This document shows, in pieces, positions 34,784-46,266 of a stretch of DNA of 64,000 bases (its first letter is position 1; each line of letters starts with the position of its first letter). This DNA is from Amoebophrya sp. A120 (lineage: Eukaryota > Sar > Dinophyceae > Syndiniales > Amoebophryaceae), in the NCBI GenBank assembly GCA_905178155.1, contig CAJINV010000001.1, forward strand, positions 9,321,865 through 9,385,864, read 5' to 3'. The translations under genes were made by a program, and so were the position numbers. The notes under the pieces were generated by a model. The model was not told the DNA's origin and ran no database searches. It saw only the letters and a list, made by a program, of their open reading frames with translations.

Positions 34784-36949
34784 ATGACGAGTCCCAGCCG
34801 AGATCCCGTTCCCTATGACGACGCCTGGAAGCGCTCCGCGCTAGAAGATTTTCGTACTTTTCTGAAGATCCGGACCATTTCGCAGGAGGGACCCCACACC
34901 GGCGCCTACCGCGAGGGCGTGGCATTCCTGAAAAGTGTGGTGGAGCGTCGTCTGTGTTCGCTTCGACCGGATATTGAAATCTTTGTCGAAGAATTCGTCG
35001 AGAAAAAACCGCTGCTCTTCGTGCACATACCCGGTGCTCCTGCTGGCGATACGATTTCAACCGGGAACAAAAGCCGGGAAGCTGGAGGGGAAGTAGAAGT
35101 AGGCGACGCGCACCAGCAAGAAGAATGCCACTCGAATAAGGTACGCGTACAAGCCGAGCAGGACCTCCCCATAACCGTCGACGAGGGGACCTATCAACCG
35201 GACATTCTGCTGCTAAACTCGCATTACGATGTGGTGCCTGCGATGGAGGACAAGTGGGATGTGGACCCCTTCGGCGCTGTCGTCGTGGACGACGAAAAAC
35301 TCTATGGCCGCGGAACGCAAGACATGAAGTGCGTTTGCATCCAGTACGTTTTGGCCCTGGAAAAGATCCTGCGGAGTGTACGAGCTACTAGTAGTTCTGC
35401 AGAAGCAGTAGACCACCACGCGGCGTCAAAGTCAAACAGTGATGAAATAGAAAATGACTATAGAAGAAAAAAAGAACGGCTTCGTCCCATCTGGCTGTCG
35501 TTTGTACCCGACGAGGAGATCGGGGGCAAGGACGGAATGCACGCGTTTCTGTGCTCGACCTTTTACAAAAACCACTTTACTGCTGTGACTACAACCGGCA
35601 AGGTTCGGTCGCGCGTGGCGTTGGGGCTGGACGAGGGCCTCGCCAATGAGACCGACAATTTTACGGTGTTTTTCGGCGAACGCAACCCGTGGTGGATAAT
35701 GGTGAAGGCCACGGGCCCCACCGGCCACGGCAGCCGCTTTATCCGCGACACGGCGGCCCAGAAACTGATCACCCTGGCGAATAAGGCGTTGCAATTTCGC
35801 ATCGAGGAGGAGCGCAAGCTGGCGTACGCCCCGGTGGACCCGGACACCGGGGAGTGCGGCTGCAAGCACGCCCAGGCGAAGAAGCTGGGAGACGTGACCA
35901 CGCTGAACCTTACCATGCTGAAAGCGGGCGTGGAAACCAGTCCCGGGGTGTACGCCCTGAACGTGATCCCCGTCGAGGCCAGCGCGGGATTCGACGTGCG
36001 CATCAGTCCCCTGCTGAAGGTGGCGGACTTTCGCGCCCTGTTGGACTCCTGGGTGGCCGAGTTCGACGGAACCGTCACGTGGTCCTTTGCGCCCGGCACG
36101 GTCCCGGCGGACGAGCACTTTTTGACGCCCGTCACTGCGCGCCCGGATTTGTTTGGCGAGCAGGATGAGGAAGAACAAGGTGAGGACAGTAGTTTCTATT
36201 GCGAGGAGGCGCCGGACCTACACCCGCCGTCCGAGCGACAGGCGCGACTGGACCAGAACCGGCACAAGCGGCAGAGTCTACACTGGTGGCGCGTATTTTC
36301 CAAAACACTGAACACCTTGGGCTACCTATCAAGCGAAAAACATTTCTGAGTACATATTTCTGTCATCTCTACGCTCCTCGCTGGTAGTATGTTGAGGTTC
36401 TTTTCAAGTTGCTATTCCTGCAGCAACGTCGCAAGGTAGGACCACATGCGTTTGATCCGCGGCAAGTAGGATGCTCACCAAGAGTCTAGGTCATCGGATG
36501 CATGTACATACTTTTAAGTAAGAGGACCTATGTGTGTCCGGTTTTTCAGGCGCATGAACAAGTGCATGTCATCCAAGGCCGAATAGATTGAGCCGGTGAT
36601 GATGACGCACTGTCGATCATGTCGGTATATCTGAACGCGCGTGAAGTAAGTATAGTACTTACATTGAAACTCAAACTTTTTACGCGGATAGAGAAAGGAA
36701 GTGTTTTCCGCTTGATGCTGCGAACTAGATGCCGAGGTTTTTCCAGCCGCAACAGACAGCCGCTTTCTGCGCCAATTGAGAATACCGGCCTTTGGTTTTT
36801 CACCGATGCGACGGTGCCCCATTCTACTCCACGAGCACAACGAATACATACCTGTCAGCTGCTTCTGGGAAGGCGTCGGGGTGTACGAAAGCCTGTTGCG
36901 GGAACTTGCCGTCGTGCCCGAGACTGGCGATAACGGCCTGCCTGCTTGA
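34784..36949 (+). CDS. ACY1: Aminoacylase-1 (M20 family metallopeptidase)
   Basis: Exon 1 is 34784-36323 and exon 2 is 36720-36949; the product is 589 residues against about 410 in animals. The enzyme hydrolyses N-acetyl amino acids to acetate and free amino acid in the cytosol. Family motifs are visible in order: NSHYDVVP (metal His and catalytic Asp), YGRGTQDMKCVCIQY (bridging Asp), FVPDEEIGG (catalytic and metal Glu), LGLDEGLANETDNFTVFFGE, NPWWIMVKATG, TGHGSRFIRDTAA, YALNVIPVEASAGFDVR, then in exon 2 FPAATDSRFLRQLRIPAFGF and LLHEHNEY (last metal His). All expected ligands are present, so it should be active. Extra length comes from hydrophilic insertions before LLLNSHYD, before RPIWLSFVPDEE, and near nt 36160-36270. 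Exon 1 alone would lack the final metal His and end at a TGA in the introner. Confidence 0.93.
36324..36719. mobile_element. Introner in the aminoacylase gene
   Basis: The left end ATCAAGCGAAAAACATTTC (from about 36328) is an inverted repeat of GGAAGTGTTTTCCGCTTGAT (ends near 36716). GCT flanks both sides (36321-36323 and 36717-36719). Removal joins TTG GGC T to GC GAA CTA and reads NTLGCELDAEVFPAATD, matching the family. No GT...AG option at these borders. Confidence 0.82.
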
Positions 36950-38999
36950 ATGAAGAGAGAAAGATACCACTGGTGTTGCTTGGATATAAAGGGAGACGCA
37001 GGAGCGCGCACGACAACTGAAGGTTTGATGCAGCTCGGTATTTTGTTATCTTGCACTCTGTCTCATGGAAACGCCCTCTACGCGCTGTCTGGCATGCAAT
37101 TTCCTGTGGAAGCGAGTGACAGTCAGGAGTGAACGTACCACTTATTAGATCTGTCTAGATAGAAATGTTCGAAGAGAAATTAAAGCAGGCCATTACATAT
37201 AAAGTTAAAGTATTGGAATGAGTTCGATAAGAGGAAGGATGCAGTCGCTGATTCGACGCACGGCGCAAATTGCGGATTTGGGTACTCTCTCATTCGTGTG
37301 TTCGACCTCAACAACTTTCTCCGCACCTCCACACATGTCCTACAGCTCTAGACGCTCGGCCGCATAATCTTGTTTCCCGTAACAACAGAGAAAGATCGAT
37401 GAAGTGCAGCTGGCCGCTTCTAGCAATAAAGAAAAAGCTAAAGAGCAGACGTTTAAACGTTAACCTGACGCGACATAATTACTCGTTTGTCCATTACATT
37501 CTTGCTTGTGAGTTTTTTTTTTTCAGATAGTGCGAGCAGACAACTAAATGAAAAGGAGGGATGAGCTTCTGGGGTTTTTACCGGGCTGGGGTTGTACTAG
37601 TGACGAATCTGTAGTTGTCCTTCTTGTCGATTTATACTTCAACGACAGGGATAATAGTTACCCTACAATTACTCACTGTCGCCTTTGGTTTTGGCTTTCG
37701 CTGTGCTAGAGTTTCGGTGTCATGTCCCTGCTCTTTAGGCGTGGGTCGAATGTTGTCCAAGAACTCCAACTTGTGATATTATTAGACCATTCTTGTGGTG
37801 CTTTTACTCAGCCTCAGTTTATAGGTGGTCCGTATTCAATATTTGAAAGATGTGTTTGTATAATATAGAACTCTGGAAGGAGCGAATGGCAATCCTATTG
37901 TTGCTCTGGTCCTGGTGCTTATTTGTGCGATGAATTGTTGTACTCATGTGTAGTATCTATGGAAGTTGATTAGTCTGGAAATTGGCACATGCATTCAAAC
38001 GTGAAACGCGAAAAAGCAGTAGTGAAGGATTTTTTTTTCTGACCTCGGCATCAGGTCGGTATCTGCTCTGATGCAACAAATCACTGCATTACCTAAATAA
38101 AACTCCAATGCGTTTTTCAACAAAAAATAAACTTTGTCGCGTAAACCACACGTTGCTGCGATTCTAGGTAAACACTGAAGAACAATAAAAACAACTCTCT
38201 TCTATCCGTAAGTTGTAGTCATCTGTCTCCGGCGGATAAATAACTGCGTAGTTTAAGTTTGGGCATACTATTAAGACCTCGGTCCATTTTGACGCCGCTG
38301 TATCATTAGCAGCCCTCTCATCACTTCCGACTCGCATCTTGCGTTGGATCATTATTTATCTTGTCGATCTTCGAACTATGTCCCTTCAAACTGCCACTCG
38401 TAAGAGACGCACTAAAGTGGCAAGACCCAATAGTAAGCGTAAAGATCATGAATATGTACAAGATATCTGCGCGGCCCTGACGATTTCCATATCATATATA
38501 CTTTTCACCTGAATCCTCCAGGCTCGATTTCCGGTACGTAGTTGTAACAGCTAATTCAGAGTGTGAGTTCTTTGTTCATAAGGTTTGGGTTTGAGGCCTA
38601 AACCTTAACTCCGCGCCTGACTTAAGCACCACCCGCGCCCCAAAACTTAAGTTACGCTGCATTCCGAACGGACTTAAGGACTGAGCAGTACATTGCGTTG
38701 GGAGTTCATTGCAATACATTTTGGGAATTTACATTTTCCCTGCGACGCAACTACCAAGCGTATTAATTACAGCCGTCTCGCTGTTGCTCACTAGCCTTAT
38801 CCCGCTTCCCGTGTCCAGTAACCTGCAGACTTAATAGTATTCCGCTAGATGAATAGTAGCACTCAGCGTCTCCCTGTGGAGAATCGTTTTCGGCGCTCGA
38901 GCACAGGCAGGCCCATCTGCCGGCGATTTTCAAAGCGCCCGAACGGCTTTGGCACGATCCGGCGCCGGCCGGCGCGGCGGGGAGGTAGGCCGTTGCCGT
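36950..38999. other. Intergenic, 2 kb
   Basis: AT-rich with scattered short frames. No RNA gene or TIR element recognised. It becomes GC-rich at about 38890, just before the minisatellite. Confidence 0.5.
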
Positions 39000-40425
39000 C
39001 ATCTTGCATGCTGGCGCCGGCGGGGCCACGATCTGGCGGCGGGGGGCGGGCATGGTCGGGCACCCGACACCGGCGTGGCCAGGGTCCGGCACCGGCTTGG
39101 GCATGATCGGGCACCGGCACGGCCATGACCTGGCACCGGCGTGGCTACGACCTGGCACCGCCTTGGCCATGATCCCTCACCGGTTTGGCTATGCTCTGGC
39201 ACAGGCAGGCAGCCAGGCAGGCAGGCTTGGCCATGATTCATCTGGCACCGGCTCGGCCACGACCTGGCGCCGGCGGGCGCGGCTTGGCAGGCCATAATCC
39301 GGCACCGGCTTGGCTTTGTCATGAGATGATCTGGCCCCGGCTTGGCCATGATTTGGCGCCGGCTTCGGCTTGGCCACGACCCGGAGCCGGCTCGGCTTTG
39401 CCACCCATGACCTGGAACCGGCTTGGCCATGGCCTGAGGAAGCGCCGGCCTTGCCGTGACCTGGCACCGACCGGCCTGGCCACGACCTGGCACCGGCAGG
39501 CTTGGCCATGGTGTGGCACCGGCCGGGCCATGACCTGGCACGGGCCTGGCCATGATCTGGCACCGGCTTGGCCATGACCTGCCAGGCACCGGCCTGGCCA
39601 TGATCTGGCACCGGCTTGGCCATGGTCTGGCGTCGGCCTTGCCGCGGCCTGGCACCGTGCGGCTTGGCCATGATCTGGCACCGGCCTGGCAGGCTTTGGC
39701 CATGATGTGGCGCCGGGCGGCTTGGCCACGACCTGGAACCGGCTTGGCCATGATCTGGCGCCGGCTTGGCTCTGATCTCATCAGGCGCCGGCCTGGCCAT
39801 GATCTCTCTGGCGCCGGCTTGGCCACGACCTGGCACCGGCTTGGCCGCGATCTGGCACCGGCTTGGTCATGATCTGGCACCGGCTCGGCCACGACCTGGC
39901 ACCGGCTGGCTGGCAGGCTTGGCCATGATTTGGCAGGCTTGGCCATGACCCGGCACCGGCCGGCGCGACAGTTTTCGTTTTGGCCATGATCTGGCACCGG
40001 CTTGGCCACGACCTGGCGCCGGCACGGCCATGATCTGGCACCGGGTTGGCTATGATCTGGCACCGGGTTGGCTATGATCCATCTGGCACCGGCTTGGCAG
40101 GTTTTGGCCATGACCTGGCACCGGCTTGGCCATGATCTGGCACCGGCTTGGCCATGCTCTGGCACCGGCTTGGCCACGACCTGGCACCGGCTTGGGCATG
40201 ATCTGGCACCGGCTTGGCCATGATGTGGCACCGGCTGGCAGGCTTGGCCATTATCTGGCACCGGCGGGCTTGGCGGGCTTTGTTTGGCCATGATCTGGCA
40301 CCGGCCGGGCCGCGACCTGGCAGGCGCCGGCTTGGCCCTGATGTGGCACCGGGTTGGCCATGATCTGGCACCGGCCTGGCTTGCTTCCTCTGGCCACGAC
40401 CTGGCGCCGGCTCGTGCTTCGCGGT
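39000..40425. repeat. Degenerate 22-bp minisatellite
   Basis: About 1.4 kb of variants of CTGGCACCGGCTTGGCCATG plus AT, with units shortened, lengthened or mutated (CATGATC and CACGACC alternate). Long open frames on both strands (such as repeated PVPDHGQAGARSWPS) arise from the repeat and are not evidence of genes. Confidence 0.9.
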
Positions 40426-40454
40426 TTCGTTTCGCACGTTGCTGCCCCGCCTCG

Positions 40455-41365
40455 AGGCTTCGCTGCTTCCTTCGGGTCTTCGCTGCTTCGGGGCTTCGCT
40501 GCTTCGGGGCTCCGAGGCTTCGCTGCTTCGAGGCTTCGCTGCTTCGAGGCTTCGCCGCTTCGAGGCTTCGCTGCTTCGAGGCTTCGCTGCTTCGAGGCTT
40601 CGCTGCTTCNNNNNNNNNNNNNNNNNNNNNNNNNNNNNNNNNNNNNNNNNNNNNNNNNNNNNNNNNNNNNNNNNNNNNNNNNNNNNNNNNNNNNNNNNNN
40701 NNNNNNNNNNNNNNNNNNNNNNNNNNNNNNNNNNNNNNNNNNNNNNNNNNNNNNNNNNNNNNNNNNNNNNNNNNNNNNNNNNNNNNNNNNNNNNNNNNNN
40801 NNNNNNNNNNNNNNNNNNNNNNNNNNNNNNNNNNNNNNNNNNNNNNNNNNNNNNNNNNNNNNNNNNNNNNNNNNNNNNNNNNNNNNNNNNNNNNNNNNNN
40901 NNNNNNNNNNNNNNNNNNNNNNNNNNNNNNNNNNNNNNNNNNNNNNNNNNNNNNNNNNNNNNNNNNNNNNNNNNNNNNNNNNNNNNNNNNNNNNNNNNNN
41001 NNNNNNNNNNNNNNNNNNNNNNNNNNNNNNNNNNNNNNNNNNNNNNNNNNNNNNNNNNNNNNNNNNNNNNNNNNNNNNNNNNNNNNNNNNNNNNNNNNNN
41101 NNNNNNNNNNNNNNNNNNNNNNNNNNNNNNNNNNNNNNNNNNNNNNNNNNNNNNNNNNNNNNNNNNNNNNNNNNNNNNNNNNNNNNNNNNNNNNNNNNNN
41201 NNNNNNNNNNNNNNNNNNNNNNNNNNNNNNNNNNNNNNNNNNNNNNNGCTTCGAGGCTCCGCTGCTTCGAGGCTCCGCTGCTTCGAGGCTCCGCTGCTTC
41301 GAGGCTCCGCTGCTTCGAGGCTCCGCTGCTTCGAGGCTCCGCTGCTTCGAGGCTTCCTTCGGCGT
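40455..41365. repeat. 16-bp minisatellite interrupted by an assembly gap
   Basis: Before the gap the unit is CTGCTTCGAGGCTTCG, after it CTGCTTCGAGGCTCCG. The true array length is unknown because 638 N bases sit inside it. Confidence 0.9.
40610..41247. other. Assembly gap
   Basis: 638 undetermined bases inside the 16-bp repeat array. Confidence 0.99.
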
Positions 41366-41429
41366 TTCGAGGCCTCATCGTTTCGAGGCTTCGCCGCTTA
41401 GAAGCTTGGGCACTTTGTCTGCATTTCGT

Positions 41430-41670
41430 TGTTGTTGTTTTTCGTTTTTATTCTTTGTTTCCGTTTTTTGTTTTCATTCTTTGTTTTCATTCTTTGTTTT
41501 CATTCTTTGTTTTCGTTTTTCGTTTCTATTCTTTGTTTTCGTTTTTCGTTTCCATTCTTTGTTTTCTTTTTTCGTTTCCATTCTTTGTTTTCGTTTTTCG
41601 TTTCCATTCTTTGTTTTCGTTTTTCGTTTCCATTCTTTGTTTCCGTTTTTCGTTTCTATTGTTTATTTTT
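41430..41670. repeat. T-rich 26-bp (13-bp half) minisatellite
   Basis: Tandem units of about GTTTTCGTTTTTCGTTTCCA plus TTCTTT, with shorter CATTCTTTGTTTT units at the start. The strand is almost free of A. Third array in the series. Confidence 0.88.
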
Positions 41671-41773
41671 ATTGCGGGATACTATTAAATAATGGGTTTT
41701 CTGACTTATAACTAGTCATGGTAGAGATTTGTTTGCAAAGCAACTGCAGAAATAGAAGATAGTTACGGCCGAG

Positions 41774-42457
41774 ATGGACGCAACGTCGCGGGACGGTATG
41801 CTTCGACCGCGCGGCGAAGGACTCGAGAATGAAGTGCTGCCCCTGGTGGAGGCTCTCGACGTGGTCGTTCCCGCTGGAGCAGCGCAGCTGCAGCTGGACG
41901 ACACTGAACTTGAGGAAGGTGCTAAGGCAGTTGCAGAGAAGAAGGAAATGAACTTAGTGCCGGCCGCCGCGGAACCCGCAGCACTGTTTGAACGAGATGA
42001 GAGGCTCGCGTCTACCGCTCCGGGTTCGGCTCCGAGCACGATTTTGACGCAGCCTGTGGCCGTGGGGGATGAAGAGGAGGATTTTACCTGCGTCGAGGCC
42101 TTCGACCTCGAAGAAAGGGACGAGATGCCGGTCGTGAAAGGAGGTCACCTGGCTAGCGCAAGGTCCGGCTCAGTTCAAGAAGTAGTACCTCCGGAAGTCG
42201 AGAACGGGGAACAAACCCTCGAAGATTTTTCCTTGGACGACGACCAAAGTGCTAGTCGGAGTAGAAAAAACGAGCAGGGCGGCGGCGACAAGAACCAAGA
42301 GCAGCCCAGCCCCACGGAAACGAGCGGCGGCAGTGATCCTCTGCTGACGGAAAGTAAAAAAACGAGTCCCGCGATGCAGCCGGAGGTGATGAAGCACGAG
42401 GTGAACTTGACTCGGGGCACTCTGCTGCGAAAGCTACGGCAGCTAAATCTTGAATGA
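41774..42457 (+). CDS. Acidic, low-complexity protein of unknown function
   Basis: ATG 41774 to TGA 42457, 227 residues, intronless. Strongly acidic (GDEEEDFTCVEAFDLEERDE) and rich in Glu, Ser and Ala, with a short basic, leucine-rich C-terminus (GTLLRKLRQLNLE) that could be a helix or binding peptide. No membrane segment, no signal peptide, no family recognised. Coding-like composition contrasts with the T-rich repeat 100 bases upstream. Confidence 0.6.
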   Translation: MDATSRDGMLRPRGEGLENEVLPLVEALDVVVPAGAAQLQLDDTELEEGAKAVAEKKEMNLVPAAAEPAALFERDERLASTAPGSAPSTILTQPVAVGDEEEDFTCVEAFDLEERDEMPVVKGGHLASARSGSVQEVVPPEVENGEQTLEDFSLDDDQSASRSRKNEQGGGDKNQEQPSPTETSGGSDPLLTESKKTSPAMQPEVMKHEVNLTRGTLLRKLRQLNLE

Positions 42458-42709
42458 GGCAGGAGTCACGCACAGTGAAGAGGAAAATATAGGCAGAAAT
42501 AAATAGAGGCAGACTCACATACTATCTTTGCCGTAGTGCGCGTTTGCTTGATTTGAATAAAAAACAGCTATTTCTACTGCATGAAGCCGGCTATTTCTTT
42601 TTGTTTAACAACCAGCTGCCAGCAGGATCGATCCTGGTCCTAGTACTATACCATAAACCTGTGGTTTTAATAGTTTTCGGGTACTTTAGAGTCGGTTCAA
42701 GATTTTTGC

Positions 42710-45700
42710 ATGCATAGGAGGAGTATCAAATGCAAAAATGTCTGGGTCTGGAAGAATGCAAGTTTGTCATGCTTCTCTGGCATGACTCGAGAATCTGTGT
42801 TGCATAGCCGCGAAATTGCCCGTTTACCTGTCATGCAAAAACGCTGTTCGTCATGCGGAATACGAAAGACATGGCAGCCAAAAAATTTGTCATGCGTAGC
42901 TGCGTATTGCAGTACGTTTATCATTCACTCTTAGCATAACAAGTTTCCAGACCCAGACATATTTGCAATCCATAAGGAGCGCAAGGCGCTGGTCCGGAAA
43001 ACGATCTGTCGGCACTACCTGGTGGGGAAGTGTAGCAAGGGCGAGTGGTGTCGGTTTCGTCACCCGATTGATCCGAAGGACGAGAAGTCCGCCAGCATCA
43101 GCCAGCGGCAATTTCAGTCGTTCTTGCCCACGAAAAGAAACGCAAACCCCCGCACGGCCGGCTTTGCGGCGAAGTCAGCATTTGCCGGTACTTCCGCCAA
43201 CGCGGCTGGGGCCACGTATGATCGCAAGGAGCAATCGGGCGATCTCTCCACGTCCTCGACCAAACCGCAACCGGCCCTGAACAAGCCAAATGACCGCGAC
43301 GCACGCGGTTACCGGAGTGCAGGCCCTGGGAGAAACTACAATCAAAATTTGCTCCACCAACAGCACCCGGGCCAACGGCACCAAGACGGAACGGTTTCTT
43401 CCGCCGGCGGCCGCAACTTTAGCGGCACAAGCACAACCTCGAGACTAGTCACTTCGTCGTCCGGAGCGAGTAGAGGTCCATCCGGCAATTGTATCCTGTG
43501 CGAAAAAATCGTCTCTTTCGTTGCCAGCATTTTTGTGCCGCGTTTAAGTATTTTTGCCATGGAATCAACTGTTCTTCAAATATTTTTAAGTCGGTACTTA
43601 TTCATTGTGCTCAAAAGATATGCACTTGTTCTTGCACTTGGTCGTATATATAGTTCAAGAACTGCCGGGCAGTTATTGAATGGCAACTCTGATTTTTGTA
43701 CATGGATAGGCAACCCAGTCGCGCGAATCCCGACGCAACACTCTGATTTTTGTACATGGATTTGGACCTTCGCCACCAGCGTTCCACGAGCCGACTAGTG
43801 CTGGACGAGTACCGACGCGCGGATTTCGACGCACGGCAGGGTCGGTATAAGGTGAATCCGCAAGAAGTGGAGGATGTTGACAACTTTTCCTCGTCTCTTG
43901 GTGGTGGACCGCAGCAGCGCAGTGGGAAAGGCGGATCGCTCTCGCATGAGGGCAAAGGGAGGTCGGACATTTATTACAACATGCACAAGGACATCAATCC
44001 CTCGACGAGCAAAGGAGAAAACAAGAAGTACCACAACTACGGAGGTACTAGTTCCGGAGTGGAGCTGGGCCAGTTTCACGACCGCTCGAACGAACGATTG
44101 GCGCGGCAACCTGGGTATCCGGATTCCTTTCCCGAGCACCAGCAGAGCACCTCCCGCGGGCCGCACTACCTGAGGAGCGAAGAGCAAGACGGCACGCTTC
44201 GCGAACGCGGGGACCGCTTGATGTACCACGACCGGGAGGTGGTGCCGGGACGAGGCGCAGCACGAGTAGATGGCTACTACAGCGGGTCCGCTGCTCCGTC
44301 GAAGGGCTCGGCTACTAGTACTGCTGCTGCAGTTCCATACACGGAACAACGTTCTTACCGCCCGGGCCCGTCTCCGCCCCGCGGCTCTCCGCATGCAGAC
44401 GCTGGTCGCGAAAATGCTGCGGGTTCTCGCGTTCTTCTTCCATCGCGGGCGGGAGTCTCCTCCCTGGGAGCCGCGTCGTACGAGCCGCACAGGGACGACC
44501 ACCTGGCGTACCCGCCGTACACAACCGCCCCGGGCGGCAGTGCGCAGCCGTGGGAGCACCAGCGAAGCATCAGCAATCGCAGCCACAACGTCAACCCGCA
44601 GGAGCGCGCGCACGAAAATTTCGTTGTCCCCCCGCGCTTCTTGACACCGCAGGGGGAGAAGGCGGACCGCGGGCGCCGTCGGGTGGCGTGCAGTACGGCT
44701 ACCTGCCACCTTCGCGTCCTTTCGGTGCAGGAGCTCCGCACGCTGCAGAGGGGGATCCTACCGAGGAGAAAAACCGGCTGTATAGTTATCAGTACAATCT
44801 CCCAGCAGGGCGGGACCAAGGCCAACACCAACAACAAGTAGTCTACCGGGGAGACTTGGTGGCGTCATCTTCGCGCGACGACCGTGCCGGCCCTGACACA
44901 TTACCCACACGTACGGGAGGACGAGGTGATTTTGCAGCTCCATTTCGCCGCGACGAGGGCGATACTAGTGCTGGAAACAACTCGTACATGGTACCGGAGG
45001 CCTTCCGCAGTCGCCACGCATTGGAACAGGAGCTCATGCAGCTCCGACAGCAACTGGATCTACAAGCTGCCAGTGCAATATGCAAAGACAAACTCCACCA
45101 CCTGGTACTTCACTGGAACTCCAAACTTTTGTGAGCTGTTCGTGCATGAAGAGTGAGAGGCTGGTGAACATCGCGCACTTTTTTCAGAAGCCTTTTGATG
45201 CGAGATGAGGTGGTATGTTATGGTCTGATGCTTTTGTTTTCGACAATATAAACACGTTTTTTCGCAATTTCGCGTCTCTGGCGGAAGATGTCTGCACACG
45301 ACCCACGTGCAGACACTCTCTACGTGTAGGCCGTGTGCAGAAACCTTCTTCATCAGAAGCTCATAGTGAGGACAGGGCCTGAGAAGTAGTTTTTCCTTTG
45401 GATATTAAAGCAGGAATGTCAACACCGGTATGACCCGCTCCAGCAGCAGATCTGAAGGAACAGAGGGTTATAATCCGGGGGCGGTGTCGCTCATGCAGCC
45501 CCGTGACTTGCTGGGTCCGGTCTCCTCGCAGGCAGCCCCGGGACAGTTTCTGGAGAACCGAAACGAAATGGCGCTGCTCCTCGCGCAGGAAATCCTGCAG
45601 CGCTACTACCCGCAACACCGGCAAGAAGCAGCCGCCGGCACAGCGGCAGGCGGCCGTGACGGATCCGGGGGACACATGGGCGGCACAGGAGCTCCTTCGC

Positions 45701-45768
45701 AGTTACTGGGAGACGTCGTATATGCTTTGCAATTGCATGAGTTCAGTATACTTGTTCGCGTGCCATGA
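42710..45768 (+). CDS. CCCH zinc-finger protein, putative RNA-binding, with apparent frameshift
   Basis: A very short first exon (ATG 42710, CAT...) precedes a family B introner. The next exon opens with KERKALVRKTICRHYLVGKC and contains CRHYLVGKCSKGEWCRFRH, a C-x7-C-x5-C-x3-H zinc finger typical of RNA-binding CCCH proteins in mRNA processing or decay. A Ser/Gly/Asn-rich region follows. A second introner (about 43495-43764) leads to a long low-complexity exon rich in Arg, Ser, Tyr and Gly. Within it the coding frame shifts at a run of five G (44652-44656), after which the other frame (GEGGPRAPSGGVQYGYLPPS...) carries on to about 45075. A further exon is likely at about 45420-45720 (NEMALLLAQEILQRYYPQHR). 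The 3' end and the last intron are not resolved; 45768 is the stop of the last open frame. Confidence 0.65.
42728..42968. mobile_element. Introner, family B
   Basis: Left terminus 42728-42753 is identical over 26 bases to the left terminus at 10105-10130. The right terminus (TTCCAGACCCAGACATATTT from 42945) is its inverted copy. It interrupts the gene between the first codons and the zinc finger. The exact splice border is uncertain; CATAAGGAG after the element resembles CATAGGAG before it. Confidence 0.88.
43495..43764. mobile_element. Introner, diverged family A, with duplicated 3' end
   Basis: The left end TATCCTGTGCGAAAAAATCG resembles family A. The right end (TCTGATTTTTGTACATGGAT) is its diverged inverted copy. 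That right-end sequence also occurs 52 bases upstream (about 43688), so the terminal segment is duplicated in tandem. TTG flanks both sides. Excision exactly at TTG is one base out of phase, so the border is unresolved. Confidence 0.65.
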
Positions 45769-46266
45769 TCATGCAAACCCGAGCAAGAGCAGGCACTGAG
45801 ATTTCGGTGATGCCCTCAAACCATTTATTTACGACACGACATCGACATCGACGGCTGTGTGCAGGAGCGACTAACTTCAATACATTCATAGGAAGATACT
45901 GGTCTAATGATCTAAACGCCGACATAATTCCGACTCTGCCGCAAGTTCATTTCGCAACGTTAGTGCGACACGACAAAAAAGTTGACTAGAAGGCGGGCAG
46001 CTTCTGCTGCCATAAGCATAGAAGTGTTTCCTAGTGTCTGCTTCTGGTCATGTACTGAAATTATCTGTGTACGATTGAAAATAGTAGGTGAAGCAGTGAC
46101 CGAAGTTTCACAACGCACTTGAAAAACAGAGCCTAGCAATTTTGCTTTCTTCTTGTTCGCGCTTGAAAAATAGAGTTGTGAGAAAAATTACGCAAAACTG
46201 AGAGAAAACGAACTCAGATCCATGTATCTGTGTGCGTGAATAGAGGTCTACTGATGAACTATTGCA
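45769..46266. other. Intergenic or 3' end of the preceding gene
   Basis: No supported exon. May include the untranslated end of the zinc-finger gene. Confidence 0.4.

Noticed and set aside
38580-38620. AGGTTTGGGTTTGAGGCCTA, telomere-like motif and small palindrome
   Set aside because: A single imperfect occurrence; telomeric or interstitial repeats would show tandem TTTAGGG-type units.
39000-41365. Possible CRISPR-like array
   Set aside because: Units are contiguous and degenerate with no unique spacers, so this is a minisatellite in a eukaryotic genome.
38999-41711. Several long open frames of 100-475 codons on both strands
   Set aside because: They translate the minisatellite units (and the N gap) and owe their length to repeats lacking stops. 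No start context or non-repeat coding sequence supports them.
45288-45350. Short inverted repeat TCTGCACACG / CGTGTGCAGA
   Set aside because: Only ten paired bases with a long loop, no flanking duplication, and no link to the introner families.
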